Position numbers and translations under genes: made by a program. A DNA stretch of 64,000 bases from Aphrophora alni (Eukaryota; Arthropoda; Insecta; Hemiptera; Aphrophoridae), in the NCBI GenBank assembly GCA_963513935.1, contig OY740765.1, positions 118,549,362 through 118,613,361 of the forward strand, written 5' to 3'. Below, one piece after another: positions 35,880 through 48,326 of the stretch (the stretch's first letter is position 1; each line of letters opens with the position of its first letter). The notes below the pieces were generated by a model, which was not told where the DNA came from, ran no database searches, and saw only the letters and a list, made by a program, of their open reading frames with translations.

Positions 35880-36310
35880 TACCGATTTATTGACATATAA
35901 TGGTATCCGACATCCCCGGTTGTGAAATCACGTTTGTTTGTCCTCTTTTTCCGAAGAAATTCTTCCTTATCGGTGGATCTCACGAACTTCAGTATTATGA
36001 GGTCCACGATCACTTACCAGTTTATGGTTAGTTGTCCTCAATTTTAACATCAATCGCCATACAACTTTCTTAAACAAATCACTTTTATATTTTTATTGAT
36101 TGGAATTTGAACACGCCTTGAATTTCAACACAATTTATGCGTGTAAGTTCTAAATCTTCAACTTTATCCTGTAGTTCTTCAACTTCATTTCGTAGCAGTT
36201 TTATATCTTTGTATTCTGTCAAACGGACAGCGTAACTTTGTGCTAGTATGATGGATTTCTGTTTTTATTGTATTTTGCAAATCGTAGATTCCACCTTTGT
36301 TACTATCAGT
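35880..36310 (-). pseudogene. Decayed LINE ORF1, coiled-coil and FP-like domain
   Basis: Minus-strand blocks TEYKDIKLLRNEVEELQDKV, EDLELTRINCVEIQGV and, after frame breaks, VRSTDKEEFLRKKRTNKR and DFTTGDVGYHYMSIN. These match the layout of insect LINE ORF1 proteins related to the baculovirus FP protein: a leucine-spaced coiled coil ending in 'DLExxxRxNNVEIxGVP', then 'V-R-F-x-x-x-xxRDEFLxKxR' and 'IYINExLT'. Stops between blocks show decay. No matching ORF2 follows on this strand. Confidence 0.65.
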
Positions 36311-36872
36311 AGGTAAAATCAAAGACCCTTATAATTTCACGGGCGTGTCTTTCCACACGAGCAGTTTACACAGACAAGACGATAAATCCTATTTTAAACT
36401 TTGCACTTATATTTTTTTGGTATTGTCCCACATATAAGAAAAATATATACTAAATCCCTATTTTGTAGGGGAGTTAAATGAGGAAATTATTTTTTTGTAA
36501 AATTATAACTTCAACAATTGTAAAAATTGAACAAATTATATATAAAAAAAGAAGTTAATAAAAACTACCATTAAATAAGTATAGGCGCCATTTTCAAGTA
36601 GTTAAGGTATAAAAAACTATAGAATTGAAAAATTTTGTTTTTGGAAATATTATTTATGGGGGTATCGTATAAAACTAACAGATATTCTGATTACAAATAT
36701 GTATGTTTATTTGAGGAACAAAATAATATGTTGGTGATAGGCCGCTTAAGACTTCGACTATATAAAAATAACTTTTTCTATACCTATGAATCTTAAGCGT
36801 TGTGGTTTAAGGCCACGGGATTTTATTCCATTATGTATTGACACTCTTATTTTATTATAAGTTGTATATATA
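36311..36872. other. AT-rich intergenic sequence
   Basis: 36460-36720 shares short words with MITE-2 interiors (for example near 37500) but lacks ends. No gene seen. Confidence 0.35.
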
Positions 36873-38224
36873 CAAAGTAAGTAAGCTGTCAAACTTTAGG
36901 AAATGATTCTTTGGGTCACGATAAAGAAAAAAAATAAGAATTTTTTTTTTCTGTAAACACTTTTTTCCAGATATCCTTCATTTTCATTTTTTTTTTTTTT
37001 TTTTACAAAAAACATTATATTTTTGAAAATAGAAACTATATTGAGTTCAGATTTGGTATAACGATTTTGTGTGTTATGTTCTATAATATACAGAAATAGA
37101 AGATTTTATTTTGTTTATTTTCAAAATGCGGCCATATAAAATATTTGATATTGAATATCTCGAAAACCATTAACTTTACAAATAAAATCACAAGAGACAA
37201 AACGTTTCCTTTTTAAATGCCATACAAAACAGGTTATATATTTTTTTTTCTTTAGGTCTAAGGATAAAAAACTGGAAACATAATTTCTTGGTAGTTATCT
37301 ACAACACCTAAAATTGACCTAGAAATATAATATTTTTGAATTCTAATACTTTTAAGAAAAACAATAGAATCCATCTCTCTAAATTTCATAAAAAATTTTT
37401 AAAATCAAATGTGAACCTTAACTATTTGAAAATGGCGCCTATTTAATTTACTTATTTAATGGTAGTTTATTTAACTTCTTTTTATAATTTATTCAATTTT
37501 TTACAATTATTGTTGAAGTTATAATTTTACAAAAAAATAATTTCCTCATTTAGCCCCTTTACTAAATAGGGTATTTCGATTTTGTAAGTATTGTAAAAAT
37601 TTATTATTTTCGTTTAATTAAACAATGGCATGGTGTACTCTCATAGTTGCCATAATGTCATAGTTGCTGTGGTGTAGTGGTTGTCATAGTTTTTCATTCA
37701 TATTTCGGTTACCTACTCCAAAACGTATATTAAAGTTGGAATAGTCATTAATTTGTTTAATAAATATAATTTATGTTTGTTTTACTTTTCAACATTCTTT
37801 GAGATGTTTAGCACGAAAAATTTAAATAGCCACCATTTTGAAATAGTTTATTTTTATGTAATTAAAAGCAATATATATTTTTTTAAAGTATTAAAATAAA
37901 AAAAAAAAAATTTGTATTTTGAATTTTTTTCATAGTTAATGGTTTTCGAAATATTAAAAACTTTATACGGCCGCCATTTTGAAAACATACAATAGTGTCT
38001 TTATTTTCTGTACATTTATAAAACGTAACATTCAAAATGTGTATATCAAATCTGAACTTAATATAGTGTCTATTTTTTAAATTATAGTATTTTTGTAAAC
38101 AAAAACAAAGTTTCTGATTTCTGGAAAACAAAGCATTATTAAAAAAAAATATTCCTAATTTTTTCTTTATCCTGACCGACAGAATTATTTCCTAAAGTTT
38201 GGCAGCTTACTTAAGAGACATTCT
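36873..38224. mobile_element. MITE-2, second copy
   Basis: Matches 7663-9156: AAGTAAGTAAGCTGTCAAAC at the left, GTTTGGCAGCTTACTTAAG at the right, and a shared interior including TTTCTTGGTAGTTATCTACA and TTCAGATTTGGTATAACG. The arms are inverted repeats of one another. Only the outermost left bases have drifted from CAGGGTGTCCC. Confidence 0.8.
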
Positions 38225-38747
38225 GTATATTTTGTTTTAAAACATATTAGAGGCCGCCTATTTTTCCACTTTTTTGAAAACCCCAGGCTTTGCCTATAGG
38301 CTTTTCTAAATTTTTCATAGAGTAATGTATATTTAGTTTTTAGATAGTCATGAGTTACAGACAGTGTATTATATAAATTCAATGATTTGTATTATTATGT
38401 TTTAGTGTCTACGAGAATTTTTTTTTTTTTTTTTTTTTTTTTTTTCAAAGTTATGTCATGAGTTATTCATATAAAATCGATCTCGAGTTTTTCAAGAAAA
38501 TATCTGTTTTGAGAGCCTCTTGCTAATAAATGTGATTTTAGAAAAAAAGTCTGTTTGAAAGTGTACAGTTTCTATAGTTCAAACGAGTGTTTTGGTAACA
38601 TTTGGTGTGTTATATCAAATATGGAAAAGGTTTTCTTTTCCATAAATAAAAAATTTTCTGTTACTAACGTAACCTGAATTTCATCCTTAACTCTGTGGAT
38701 AGTAGATACTATACTGCCGGGTTTTTTATTTTTATTAAAAAAAAACA

Positions 38748-39150
38748 CTTTTGATTCTGCTTATCACAACATACTTCTGAATAAAAAGGAATTATTGAGT
38801 ATTCGTGATATAATTCTTAATTAGTTTAAAACTTATCTCTTAAATAGAAAACAATTTATAGAAATAATCAACAAACACGGTAATGTAGCTTCGATAAAAA
38901 ATAAATCTAGCACAAGCAAGGATACTGCAGGGTTCTCTATTTGAACCTTTGATATCTTTACTCTACATAAATGAACTGCCTTCTTTCATAAAAGAAACAA
39001 TTGTGCTATTACTACAGCTCTCATTAAGTCCAATAATCAACATGATTTTAATATATAGTAATAGTTTAATGTAACAGATATTATAACTGTAATTAACACT
39101 ACATTTCTGGGTATTATTGTAGATGATTGTTTCGCATGGAAATTGTTATG
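38748..39150 (+). pseudogene. Decayed CR1/Jockey-like reverse transcriptase
   Basis: Plus-strand blocks follow the order of a CR1/Jockey-group RT: FDSAYHNILLNKKELLSI and RDIILN.FKTYLLNRKQF (the 'AFDxVDHxILLxKLxxxGI...WFxSYLxNRKQ' region); ARILQGSLFEPLISLLYIN and ELPSF (the '[22 protein letters not shown]' region); and TTFLGIIVDDCFAWK (the 'TKFLGxxIDxxLxW' region). The YADD block between the last two is deleted. Dead copy. Confidence 0.85.
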
Positions 39151-39359
39151 AATAATACTAATAATAATATAATAGACATAAAATTAATCTTTTCTAACAA
39201 TACAGACGCCCGCTGTCCCTGACACAAGACTAACACCAGATGTAATGTATTTGTAAAATATACTAACATACCTGCTCATTAGTTCTGTTTAATATGCAGT
39301 TGTATGAAACATGTCTTTCACTAGTCTATTTTTTAGGCAGCAGAAGTAAATGTTGCAAA

Positions 39360-39520
39360 AAGCCTAAAAAAACTAGCATAAAATAATGACACCTAGTCCT
39401 CGAATACTCTAATAACGTCAGGGTCGGAAAATAACAAGAATTGGTTAAGAGAGACCTCCTAATAGGAAAGATGAAAGAGAGGGATCTTGCATCACTAATT
39501 TTTTGAAAAGCGTAGTTAGT
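39360..39520 (-). mobile_element. SINE-like family, partial, reverse orientation
   Basis: CCTAGTCCTCGAATACTCTA and GGTCGGAAAATAACAAG, then GAGACCTCCTAATAGGAAAG, correspond to the reverse of the family core and B-box half. Confidence 0.7.
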
Positions 39521-40039
39521 TCTGTGTACAGATTCAAGTTGCGAACTTACACACCTCTACCCTGTGCAGAGTGGACAACATATTGGTGCGGCCGAAGTCA
39601 TTGATTGGGATGTAGTCCATGCAGCAGAAGTGTAAGACGCTACTTCCTTATCCCAAGCCAAAGTGGAACAGCATACACCGAGGCGTGCATTGCTAAAGGG
39701 GAATTTAGGATTATGTGGACTCTAAATAACAATCGAACTCCAGTTTTAATTAGCCTTATATATCATGGGTGACTCTGTATAGGTGGACCTTCTCCTAGCT
39801 AACAATGCCAACCTTGCAAAAGACAACCCGAGGAGTGACAACAAAATGGAGGAGACTGGAATTTTATCTAACTCCATGGAACCCACTTTCCAATCATCGC
39901 AGCAGGACCTAGGGAGGGCCGACCCAACCTTAGATTGAAAAAGTGAGAGATGTCGTCGAACATCTCAACATTAGTAGAAATGAGCACAAACGTCTTTCAC
40001 TTGTGCAAAGCGCAAACTGAGAAGGGTTTCTATAAGACC

Positions 40040-40331
40040 CAATAGGGATACCCGTGAATCTGGGCAGGACAGCCATCAATAAGTGAGTTCGGAGAAAATA
40101 CCAACAAAGGTGGGATAGTCTTGGACGCCATTCTCATAGTAAATTACTAGGGAGAGAGGTTCCTTTGGGTGGATTTCGAGGACCGGTATTGTCCTCGGGC
40201 AGAATCAGTCGAATGAAGAGACACTATCTGAATCTGCACTAGGAAACACCGTGTAGACTATGTGGGTTAGATGAGGAAGCCGCAGGCCACATAACTTCTG
40301 ATGAACTTCGTTGGACAAGCTACTAAAACTC
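40040..40331 (+). pseudogene. Decayed Jockey-like LINE, post-RNase H tail
   Basis: A single plus-strand frame with two stops reads GRTAINK.VRRKYQQRW, DSLGRHSHSKLLGREV, SSGRISRMKRHYLNLH and CRLCGLDEEAAGHI. This fits the tail of Jockey-type ORF2 proteins, ending in the Cys-Cys-His cluster 'CRLCGxxEETAxHIL'. The related tail at 61190-61530 shares the AGHI block. Traces of RNase H may extend back to about 39560. Confidence 0.75.
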
Positions 40332-41064
40332 CTAGAGGGGGGGGGGGGTAATCACTGAAATAAAATTAAGAGGCTTTTTTCCTTAGTCAGTCGGTCACGT
40401 TGTCAGGAACCATTTAACCCTTTAACCTAATTTTAATTTTAATCTAATCTAGGAATCTTAGGATGCACCGGATTCCCATTGTTTTAATTAAGATTGTCCA
40501 TCTTCCACACAAAATACCAAGGGAGTGGTAAATTATATTTGTTTTATTAATATGAACAAAGATAAAAAAATAATCTAAGTTGTTTTGTAATACTAGTGTA
40601 GATATTAAATATGCACGAACATCAAATGAAATAGAATGAAATTCTACAAGAAAATTGACCTGTCCAAGCATTTTTTAAATTCTGTTAGTTTTCAAAGGAA
40701 GCTTGATTGTATAGCGTAGACTCGTACTGTTGGGGTATGTTCAGTTCCTAAAATCAGGAGGTAGGCAAAAAATAAACATAACTTTGTAAAAATTGTCTAA
40801 ATCACGATGGGAAATAAAGAAAAGAAGTTCAAGAATAAAGACCACACATACTATAATAATACTGTTTTTAGTTTTGTGACAAATTAACATTGTTTTTACA
40901 ATTTTATTATATTTTTGTATAAAAATAGCCTCGTTTATCTACGTGTGCTAAAAGAAAAAATAATCAATAGATTCCGTTATATGGCAATTTTGTTGTGGAA
41001 ATGTGGGCACAGCCTACATACTCGAATGATTAATGTTAAAAGATAAAAAGAAGTCGATGAGACT
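40332..41064. other. Intergenic; starts with a 12-G run
   Basis: G run at 40337-40348, then AT-rich sequence with no recognised feature. Confidence 0.35.
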
Positions 41065-41590
41065 ATCATGGTGTTGACCCAGCCTCGTAATACAATGTAA
41101 TACAAATAGTTCATCTAAATATAATGGGGAAAAGCTGTCTTTCAACCTTGTAGGAAATGTTAAATTGTTTTGGTAGATGGGGGAGTCCCAGTAGTGTAGG
41201 TTTGTTTAAAACAGTTGTTATACATGTTTTATGAACTTAGTAATTGTGTAGCCTATATCACTACTTTATTAAAGTAGCTTCGCGCGTCGCCACTCAGTCT
41301 CCACTCACTACGCTCGTGTTGGCGACTCGGCTTTGCCGGATACCTTAACTAGAAGAATATCACATTGTGTGGGAAGTCAGGGCTAGAAATAATTTTTTTG
41401 ACATCTTAGCTATTTTTCATCATAGAGATGTGGGGGTTGGTACCATTACATAACTACATACTGAATTGAAATCTACAAATTTGCACCTAATTTAGTGTGT
41501 TATAAGTTGAATAACACAAAAGATATGAACAAAAACTGTTTAAAATGGCCGTCATATTGAAATTCTGAGTTGATGTTTTTTTACAGGTTC
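41065..41590 (+). repeat. Family-B dispersed repeat, most complete copy
   Basis: Contains in order CAATGTAATACA, GTAGGAAATGTTAAATTG, GTTGTTATACATGTTTTATG, CCACTCACTACGCTCGTGTT, CATCATAGAGATGTGGG, TTATAAGTTGAATAACA and GGCCGTCATATTGAAATTC. This copy shows that the two split copies (12825/13545 and 42980/44015) are one family. Confidence 0.7.
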
Positions 41591-41775
41591 TGTGATTTGA
41601 TTTAATATTTTAGAACCGACGTTTAAATGCGTCATTTTTTTTGGTAGAAGTATTACCAGCGTTTTTGTAGATTTTAATGTATACATTTAAAGATTTAAAA
41701 AATATATATATTAAGTCGCGGGACGGTAGACATAAGTGAATATTCTAACTATAATTTTTAAATATTAACAATAGG

Positions 41776-41779
<4 letters not shown>

Positions 41780-41811
<32 letters not shown>

Positions 41812-42335
41812 TTATTAGCCTATTAATATATATTGCACGCTTTAGAAGTTCCATTTCAAATTTTAAAATTAATAGTTTTTTATGTTTTGGAGTCTGAGAA
41901 AGTTGGTGCAATATTTTTCGTAGTTTTTTAGTTTTAATACGTATGGGTATGTGAGAAAGTTTGTGCAATATTTTTGCATTGATTATTAGTTTGACTATGT
42001 ATGGGAGTCAGAGAAAGTTAGTGCAATATTTCTGCATTGATTATTAGTTCGATTATGTATGAGAGTCTGAGGAAGTTAGTGCAATATTTTTTTTAGATTT
42101 TTATTTTTAATATATATGTTTATGTGAGAAAGTTTGTGCAATATGTTTGCACTAATAATTTGACTATGTATGGGAGTCTGAGGAAGTTAGTGCAATATTT
42201 TTCTTAGATTTTTATTTTTAATATATATGTTTATGTGAGAAAGTTTGTGCAATATGTTTGCACTGATTATTAATTTGACTATGTATGAGATTCTGAGAAA
42301 GTTAGTGCAATACTTTTCGTAGATTTACGTTCGTC
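41780..42335. repeat. AT microsatellite and ~60/120-bp tandem repeat
   Basis: An AT run at 41780-41806 is followed by at least seven repeats of a half-unit containing GAGAAAGTTWGTGCAATATTT. They alternate between a version with GCATTGATTATTAGTTTGAC and one with CGTAGATTTTTAGTTTTAAT. The alternation gives a dimeric unit of about 120 bases. Confidence 0.85.
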
Positions 42336-42849
42336 TGAAAACGTCGTATAAAACAAAAAATAGTAGATTATTTAAATACGCAGCATAACCGTTGCTGTAC
42401 GTATACTGTTATTATTATTTTCGTGACGATTTTTCCTTTCACCTCATCGATTTAACAGCACCAAAAAAAAATTGCCTACCCTTAAAATACCCTTTGTATT
42501 CACTTCAAAAAATTTATTTTATCCGAACTCAAGATTTTCACAAAAGTCTCAGCTGAAATCTGGTCAACACAAAAATACCTGTGAATGTAAAACTTGCACA
42601 GTTTGCTGAGACTGTTGCCATCTCGGTTTGAAACTTTGAACTAACACCGTTGAAACACGGTATATCGTTAAATACAGTACATTGTCAGACGTTCTATTGT
42701 TTTTTTTAAAAAAAACGATTGATACAATATGAGTATTTGAGACGTACAGAGTGTTACAGAATACTCGTATCAACGTGCTTTGGTGGTATTTGATACGGAA
42801 AACTACTTAAATATGATCTTTTTTTCCTTGTCATTTTAAAGAAAAAAAC

Positions 42850-42975
42850 AGCTTTAAAATACTCTAATAGTGTCAGAATGGGAAGAGGAAAAGAGTTTGT
42901 CAATAGTGACCTGATAAAAAAGATAAAAGAGAGATCTAACCCAAGACTACATCGAAAAGTGAAAGATCCATTAAA
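42850..42975 (-). mobile_element. SINE-like family, partial, reverse orientation
   Basis: AAAATACTCTAATAGTGTCA, GACCTGATAAAAAAG and GAGATCTAACCCAAGACTAC match the reverse of the family core and 5' half. It abuts a family-B copy. Confidence 0.7.
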
Positions 42976-42979
42976 TGTA

Positions 42980-43281
42980 ATGCCCAATAGTTGGTTTCTT
43001 GGGAATTTTAAATTGTATTGGTAGGTCAAGAGGTCTTATACTGTAGGGGCAGTTTATTTAAAAGAGTTCTGAACCCCTTAATTAATTGTGTATATCATAA
43101 CTTTTTCACTATGGTTAAACCTTTACGAGCCTCGTAGATGCGTATATATTGAAAAGCCTCCACTCGCTTAGCTCGTGTCTAAGCTGTAAATATGTGAAGT
43201 AGCTTCCACTCACTACGCTCGTGTCCGTTACTATACAAATATTATATTTTGTAGGTAAGTCAGAGTTCTAATTACATTTAA
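42980..43281 (+). repeat. Family-B repeat, 5' part (interrupted)
   Basis: Has TTTTAAATTGTATTGGTAGG and two CGCTCGTGTC-type motifs (near 43170 and 43216). It ends at the TTAA target site of the piggyBac-type element. Confidence 0.65.
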
Positions 43282-44010
43282 CCCTAGAATGGAAACCATT
43301 AGTAAATTTTACTGTCCTACCTGGTATTCTCCAAGTGTCGCTAGTCAAGGTTAGTGTCATATTTGTAGTTGAGCTGAGTGGTTGATTCTTTTCGTTTGAG
43401 GCCGGTAGTCGTAATTTTTACGAATGCTTTCCATTCAAGTGACATTTTGTAGATTTGATTAGTTTTAGTTTTTATATAATAGTGTTTAAGTTTGTGTAAA
43501 TAGTGTAAAGTAAATAATTTTGTAAATAAACATTGAAAATGACTCTTTATTCATCAGAAATCGACCGTAACACCAAACTGGTGTGTTCAATGTCTGCAAG
43601 CCTACTGCAATGAGCACCGTACCCAAATGTGCCATAATTGTGCCGCCAGACTCTGAACCAGAGAACTTTGCATTTTGTTAATAAATGAACTTAAAAATAA
43701 CATTATATGAAATATAACCTATATTATATTATTGTTTAGGTTGAAAATTTGTTTAATAATTTTTGTTTATTTTTATTTTCTGTATGAAAAAATTTTCATT
43801 AAAAAATAGGGACTTTTATTTTAAATAATTTTAAATGAACTAAAATATTTTTTTCTTTAAAATATATTATTATTATTATGTTGGAAATTATCCGTGTTTT
43901 CTAATTGTGAACCATTTTTTCAATAAACTTCCACACCTGAGTAATATATTTATAAAATTTACTAATGCTTTCCATTAGTGTAACTTTTAGGTAGGTTTCC
44001 ATTCTAGGTT
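43282..44010 (+). mobile_element. piggyBac-type element, 729 bp, TTAA-flanked
   Basis: The left end CCCTAGAATGGAAACC follows TTAA (43278-43281). The right end GGTTTCCATTCTAGG is its inverse and is followed within two bases by TTAA (44011-44014). CCCTAGA-type ends and TTAA duplication are the hallmarks of piggyBac. A subterminal GCTTTCCATT word occurs near both ends (43424 and 43967). Host family-B sequence resumes on the far side, so the insertion is clean. Only the end of the transposase remains, so it is an internally deleted passenger. Confidence 0.88.
43564..43656 (+). pseudogene. piggyBac transposase C-terminal cysteine-rich domain
   Basis: The last 30 codons before a TGA read WCVQCLQAYCNEHRTQ then MCHNC. 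The pattern C-x2-C-x5-C-x2-H-x4-C-x2-C matches the zinc-binding C-terminal domain of piggyBac transposases, which recognises the element ends. It sits in the expected orientation and place, near the right end. The catalytic core is missing. Confidence 0.8.
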
Positions 44011-44014
44011 TTAA

Positions 44015-44320
44015 ACAATAACTTTTGACAAATAACAATTTGTCATCGAAGAGATGTCGGGTTATAGTGTTATATACGGAATCGAAATTTGTAAATGTCT
44101 ATCGAATTTAGTGTGTTATAAGTTGAATAACAAAAAATTATTTTTAATGACCGCTCCTATACCAAATTTCATATTCCTATCTTAATATTTGTGGGAGCTG
44201 TTGTTTTTTTTTCGGTTTCCTGAGGCAATGAAACGATACTGGGTGAAAAAGTATAGATCCAAGTAGAATCTCTGGGGTATTCCCGTACTCACGATAACCA
44301 GTAAAGGTGATTTTTTAAAG
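44015..44320 (+). repeat. Family-B repeat, 3' continuation
   Basis: Resumes with AACAATTTGTCATCGAAGAG, then TTATAAGTTGAATAACA and CCTATACCAAATTTCATATT, as in 6530-6760. Confidence 0.65.
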
Positions 44321-44929
44321 TAAATACATAACTTTATTGATACTATGTATATGTTAGAATGTGTACTGTAAAAAAAAAAAAAGAAAAAAAAAATCTGTCT
44401 GTATTTTTGTTTAAAGTGCAATTTAAAATCAAGTTATGCACATGTCTAACGTTTCCAAGTGTTTAATGCCAAATCATCTATAACCGAATCTGTAAGTCAC
44501 CAATAATTTGCTTATCTCATAACCTTTTTGTGTAAACACAAGTTCAGATAAAGCTCGAGAACAATCAGTATTTCATTAGACATAATCAACAATACTGGTA
44601 GCATTGTGCCCACTTTATCGCGAATCAAATTCTAAATCATGAGTCACTTGTAATATAAATCCGCACAACTGGAAACTTAGAACTGCTGATATCAACTACT
44701 TAAAGGCAATTAAACTGTCTTGTTGCTAAAAATAACTACAATCAGGAGCTTGTACTCAGAACAAAGTCAAAGCATGGTTATGAACTATAGGGTAAATATC
44801 TCCATGGGAAAACAGCAAAAGATTCCGTCTCTCGTCGTTGTCAACGATTCGTAAAAAATAACTTAGGATTATGATATTTGGAGAAGTGTATTACAGTATG
44901 CTTATATATAATCCTACACGAATGTTAAA
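44321..44929. other. Intergenic, nothing recognised
   Basis: Ordinary AT-rich sequence without a repeat match. Confidence 0.35.
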
Positions 44930-47110
44930 AATTTAATTACAAAGTTCAAAATGGCGGGAAAGGGTGTAAAATATGGGCTATTTGGCGACTTTATATGTCG
45001 CAAAGAATCAAAATTACGGACTAAAATCAAATTAGAGTGACCAACATTATGAAATTGGTTCAAAATTTTAATAACTATTCAAAACAACGGGTATTTCGAC
45101 ATCTTATATGACGTGAAGAAGGGAAATTGCAGACTAAAATCAAATTAGAGTTGTCACCATTTTGAAATTAGTTCAAAATTTAAATATAGCTACAAAAGAA
45201 GGGTTATTTCGCCATCTTATATGACGCAAAGATGCAGAATTACCATCTAAAAAAAAAAAAAAAATTAGAACGGCCACAATTTTGAAATTTATTCAAAATT
45301 TTAATAAAACTGAAAAACAAGAGTATTTCGCCACCTTGTAGGCCTATGACGCGAAAAAGTATAATTATCGACTAAAAACAAATAAAATCGACGCAATTTT
45401 GAAATTTATAAAAACTGGAAAACATGGGCTATTTGGCGACTATATATATGTTGGAACAGAATTACTGACCAAAAACCAATTGATAGCAACCATTATGATA
45501 TTTGTTTATAATTTGACGCGAAGAAGAGAAATACCGACAATAAACAAATTGCAGTGGCAGATATTTTGAAATTCGTTCAAAATTTAAATAAAGCTACAAA
45601 ACAAGGGCTATTTCTAGACCTTATATAACGCAAGAAACAGAAATACTAACTAAAAAAAAAAAATTAGAGTGACCGACATTTTGAAAATTTGTTCAAAATT
45701 TGAATAAAGTTAAAAAACTAAGCTTATTTCGCTACTTTATATGACGTGAAGAAACAGAAATACCGACTAAAAAAAAATTAAAGTTGCCGCCGTTTTAATT
45801 TTTTTTCTTCATAATTTGAATAAAGCTGCAAAACACGGGCTATTAAGCCACTTCATATGTCGCAAAGAATCAGAATTACCGACTAAAAAAAAATAGTGTG
45901 CGAACCATTTTAAAAATTTGTTTTAAATTTAGATAAACTGCAAAATGAGGGTTATCTGGTGATTTTATATGTCGTGAAGAAACAGAATTATGACTAAAAC
46001 AAATTAATGTAGCTGCCATTTTAAAATTTGTTCAAAACTTGAATAAGACTGCACAACAAGGATTATTTTGCGATATTATATGATCTAAAGCTGAAAATCA
46101 TTAGCCAATTATATATGATGGGAAGAAGTAGAATTACCGGTAAAAAAAAATTAATTTAACGTCATTTTCAACTTATTTAAAATATTATTATGACTGGATA
46201 TTTGGAATATTTAGCGCTTTATATTACCTAAAGTTGCAAAACGTGGGCTGTTTCGATACTTTATACGACGCGAAGAAACATAATTACCGACTAAAAACAA
46301 TTTAATTGTACCCGTCATTTTGAAATTTCTGCAAATTGCGAATAAACTTAACAACAAGGGCTATTTCGCTACCTTATATGACTTAAAGTTGCAAAACGTG
46401 GGCTGTTTCGATACTTTATACGACGCGAAGAAACATAATTACCGACTAAAAACAATTTAATTGTACCCGTCATTTTGAAATTTCTTCAAATTGCGAATAA
46501 ACTTAACAACAAGGGCTATTTCGCTACCTTATATGACTTAAAGTTGCAAAACGTGGGCTGTTTCGATACTTTATACGACGCGAAGAAACATAATTACCGA
46601 CTAAAAACAATTTAATTGTACCCGTCATTTTGAAATTTCTTCAAATTGCGAATAAACTTAACAACAAGGGCTATTTCGCTACCTTATATGACTTAAAGTT
46701 GCAAAACTTAGGTTTTTTGGCAATTTTATATGATGTGATGATGTAGTTACCAACCAAAAACAACTAAAGTTGCCGCCCTTTAGAAATTTGTTTTAAAATG
46801 AAATAAAACTACAAAACAGGGGCTATTTTGTGACCTCACATGACCTAAAGTTGTAAAAACAAGGGCTATTTCGCTACCTTATATGAACTAAACCTGCAAA
46901 ACTAAAACTATTTCGTGACCTTATATGAGGCGGAGAAGCAGTTACCGATAAAAACAAATTAAAGTGGGCGCCATTTAGAAATTTGTTCATAATTTGAATA
47001 AAGCTACAAATCATGAGCTATTTCGCGTTCTTATATGATACGAAGAACCAAAATTACCGAATAAAATAAAATAGAGTAGCCACCATTTTGAAATTTCTTA
47101 GTACCTTTTT
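44930..47110. repeat. Diverged satellite-like tandem array, ~2.2 kb
   Basis: About seventeen imperfect repeats of roughly 110-155 bases share GGGCTATTTCG, CTTATATGACGCGAAGAA, AATTACCGACTAAAAACAA and GCCATTTTGAAATTTGTTCA. Short internal deletions vary unit length. There is no coding frame across units. Confidence 0.85.
46231..46695. repeat. Three near-identical 155-bp units
   Basis: AAGTTGCAAAACGTGGGCTG recurs at 46231, 46386 and 46541, each step exactly 155 bases. I saw one base difference between units 1 and 2 and none between 2 and 3. Against the diverged array around them, this is a recent local expansion. Confidence 0.92.
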
Positions 47111-48089
47111 TTGCTTGGAGGGAAATTAATTTGAACAACTTTTCCGAGCCATTATATTAAACAAATTAAGGGTAACTGTAGAATAACGTGTTTCACTATC
47201 ATACATGAATAACAGAAAAATAAATTAATATGGAGTATAGTCAAAGTTACGTGAAACAATCATATCTCGACATTTGGTGGTAACATGTCAAAAATACGAC
47301 ATATTTACAATAACTGTTAAACAAATTTGCTTAAATAACTCAAATAGTACTTTTGGAATGATGTCTGTCTTTGTGTAGATTGTGACAAATTTTTTTCAAG
47401 TTTGTTGGTGAGCTAACCTTTTATAACAGCTCCGTAAAAGTTCATTAAGTTTTTGACTGAAAATTACAAAAAAAAAAATCAGAGTCGATGTTTGCCTTCT
47501 TAGAGGGTCATTTTTGAAAACAAATCTATATTTTGTGTTATTGACAAATACACATAAATTTTTTCTATCGCAAAAAATAAAAAAAATAAAAAATTACTTG
47601 TTTGGTACCCCAGGGTCGTCAGAAAAACAGAACACTTTGAATATATTTTTCTGCAAAAACATTGCTTTCAACACTAACGTGTGTGTGAGATAGTTGACGG
47701 AAATAACACAGACTTGACCGATTATGAAGCCAACCTAAGATTGGTTCGGTGAAAATAAACGTGACAAAAATTAATTAATTTTATTTTATGTAAAATCAAT
47801 TTCAAAATTATTTGCAATCAAAGGTAAAGAAATAATTAAAAATATAAGAAATGTGAATTTTGTTATCGTTATTTCGGATGAAAATATAAACAGAAAAAGT
47901 AACGTTTTACTGGGTATCAACTAGCTTTTCTCCTAATGATTTCATCAGTGACATGTTTGAAAAACGATAAGTCATTTCCTATGCCTTTGTCTAGCTAAGA
48001 TATAGAATGACTTTCTTGAAGAATTGTGTTAAATCGTTTAAACATATTTCAACTTCAAAAAGAAATTTTACAATCAATTTTTCATCTAC
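47111..48089. other. Intergenic, nothing recognised
   Basis: No gene, domain or repeat copy identified. Confidence 0.35.
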
Positions 48090-48326
48090 ATTATAGTGAG
48101 TACAGTGTTGACAAATCTCGAGTGACCTTAGCTGGCACCTTCAGCTAGTCTTGGGTTAGATCACAGTCTTTCATCTTTCCTAATCATCTTTGACCATCTC
48201 TTTTTCTCTTCAGACCCTGAGGTTATTAAAGTATTCGAGGGCTAAGACTTTTAATTTTAAACTCTTTTCTTCTTCTTTTTTAATAAGGTTTTGATAACTG
48301 AGAGGCTTTTTGCCTTTGAACAACAT
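48090..48326 (+). mobile_element. SINE-like family copy, near full length
   Basis: Runs from TTATAGTGAGTACAGTGTTG through AGTCTTGGGTTAGATCACAG, the AAAGTATTCGAGGGCTAAG core and TAATAAGGTTTTGATAACTG, to TTTGCCTTTGAACAAC. Confidence 0.8.

Noticed and set aside
35880..36310. Endogenous baculovirus FP gene
   Set aside because: The FP-like block is joined to a LINE-type coiled coil in the arrangement of insect LINE ORF1 proteins. No other viral gene is nearby.
40444..40671. 75-codon minus-strand frame
   Set aside because: It has AT-biased hydrophobic composition and no motif, donor/acceptor context or second copy. The same judgement applies to frames at 421, 4481, 8537, 8695, 14905, 15335, 31680, 37883, 44182, 49560 and 54684.
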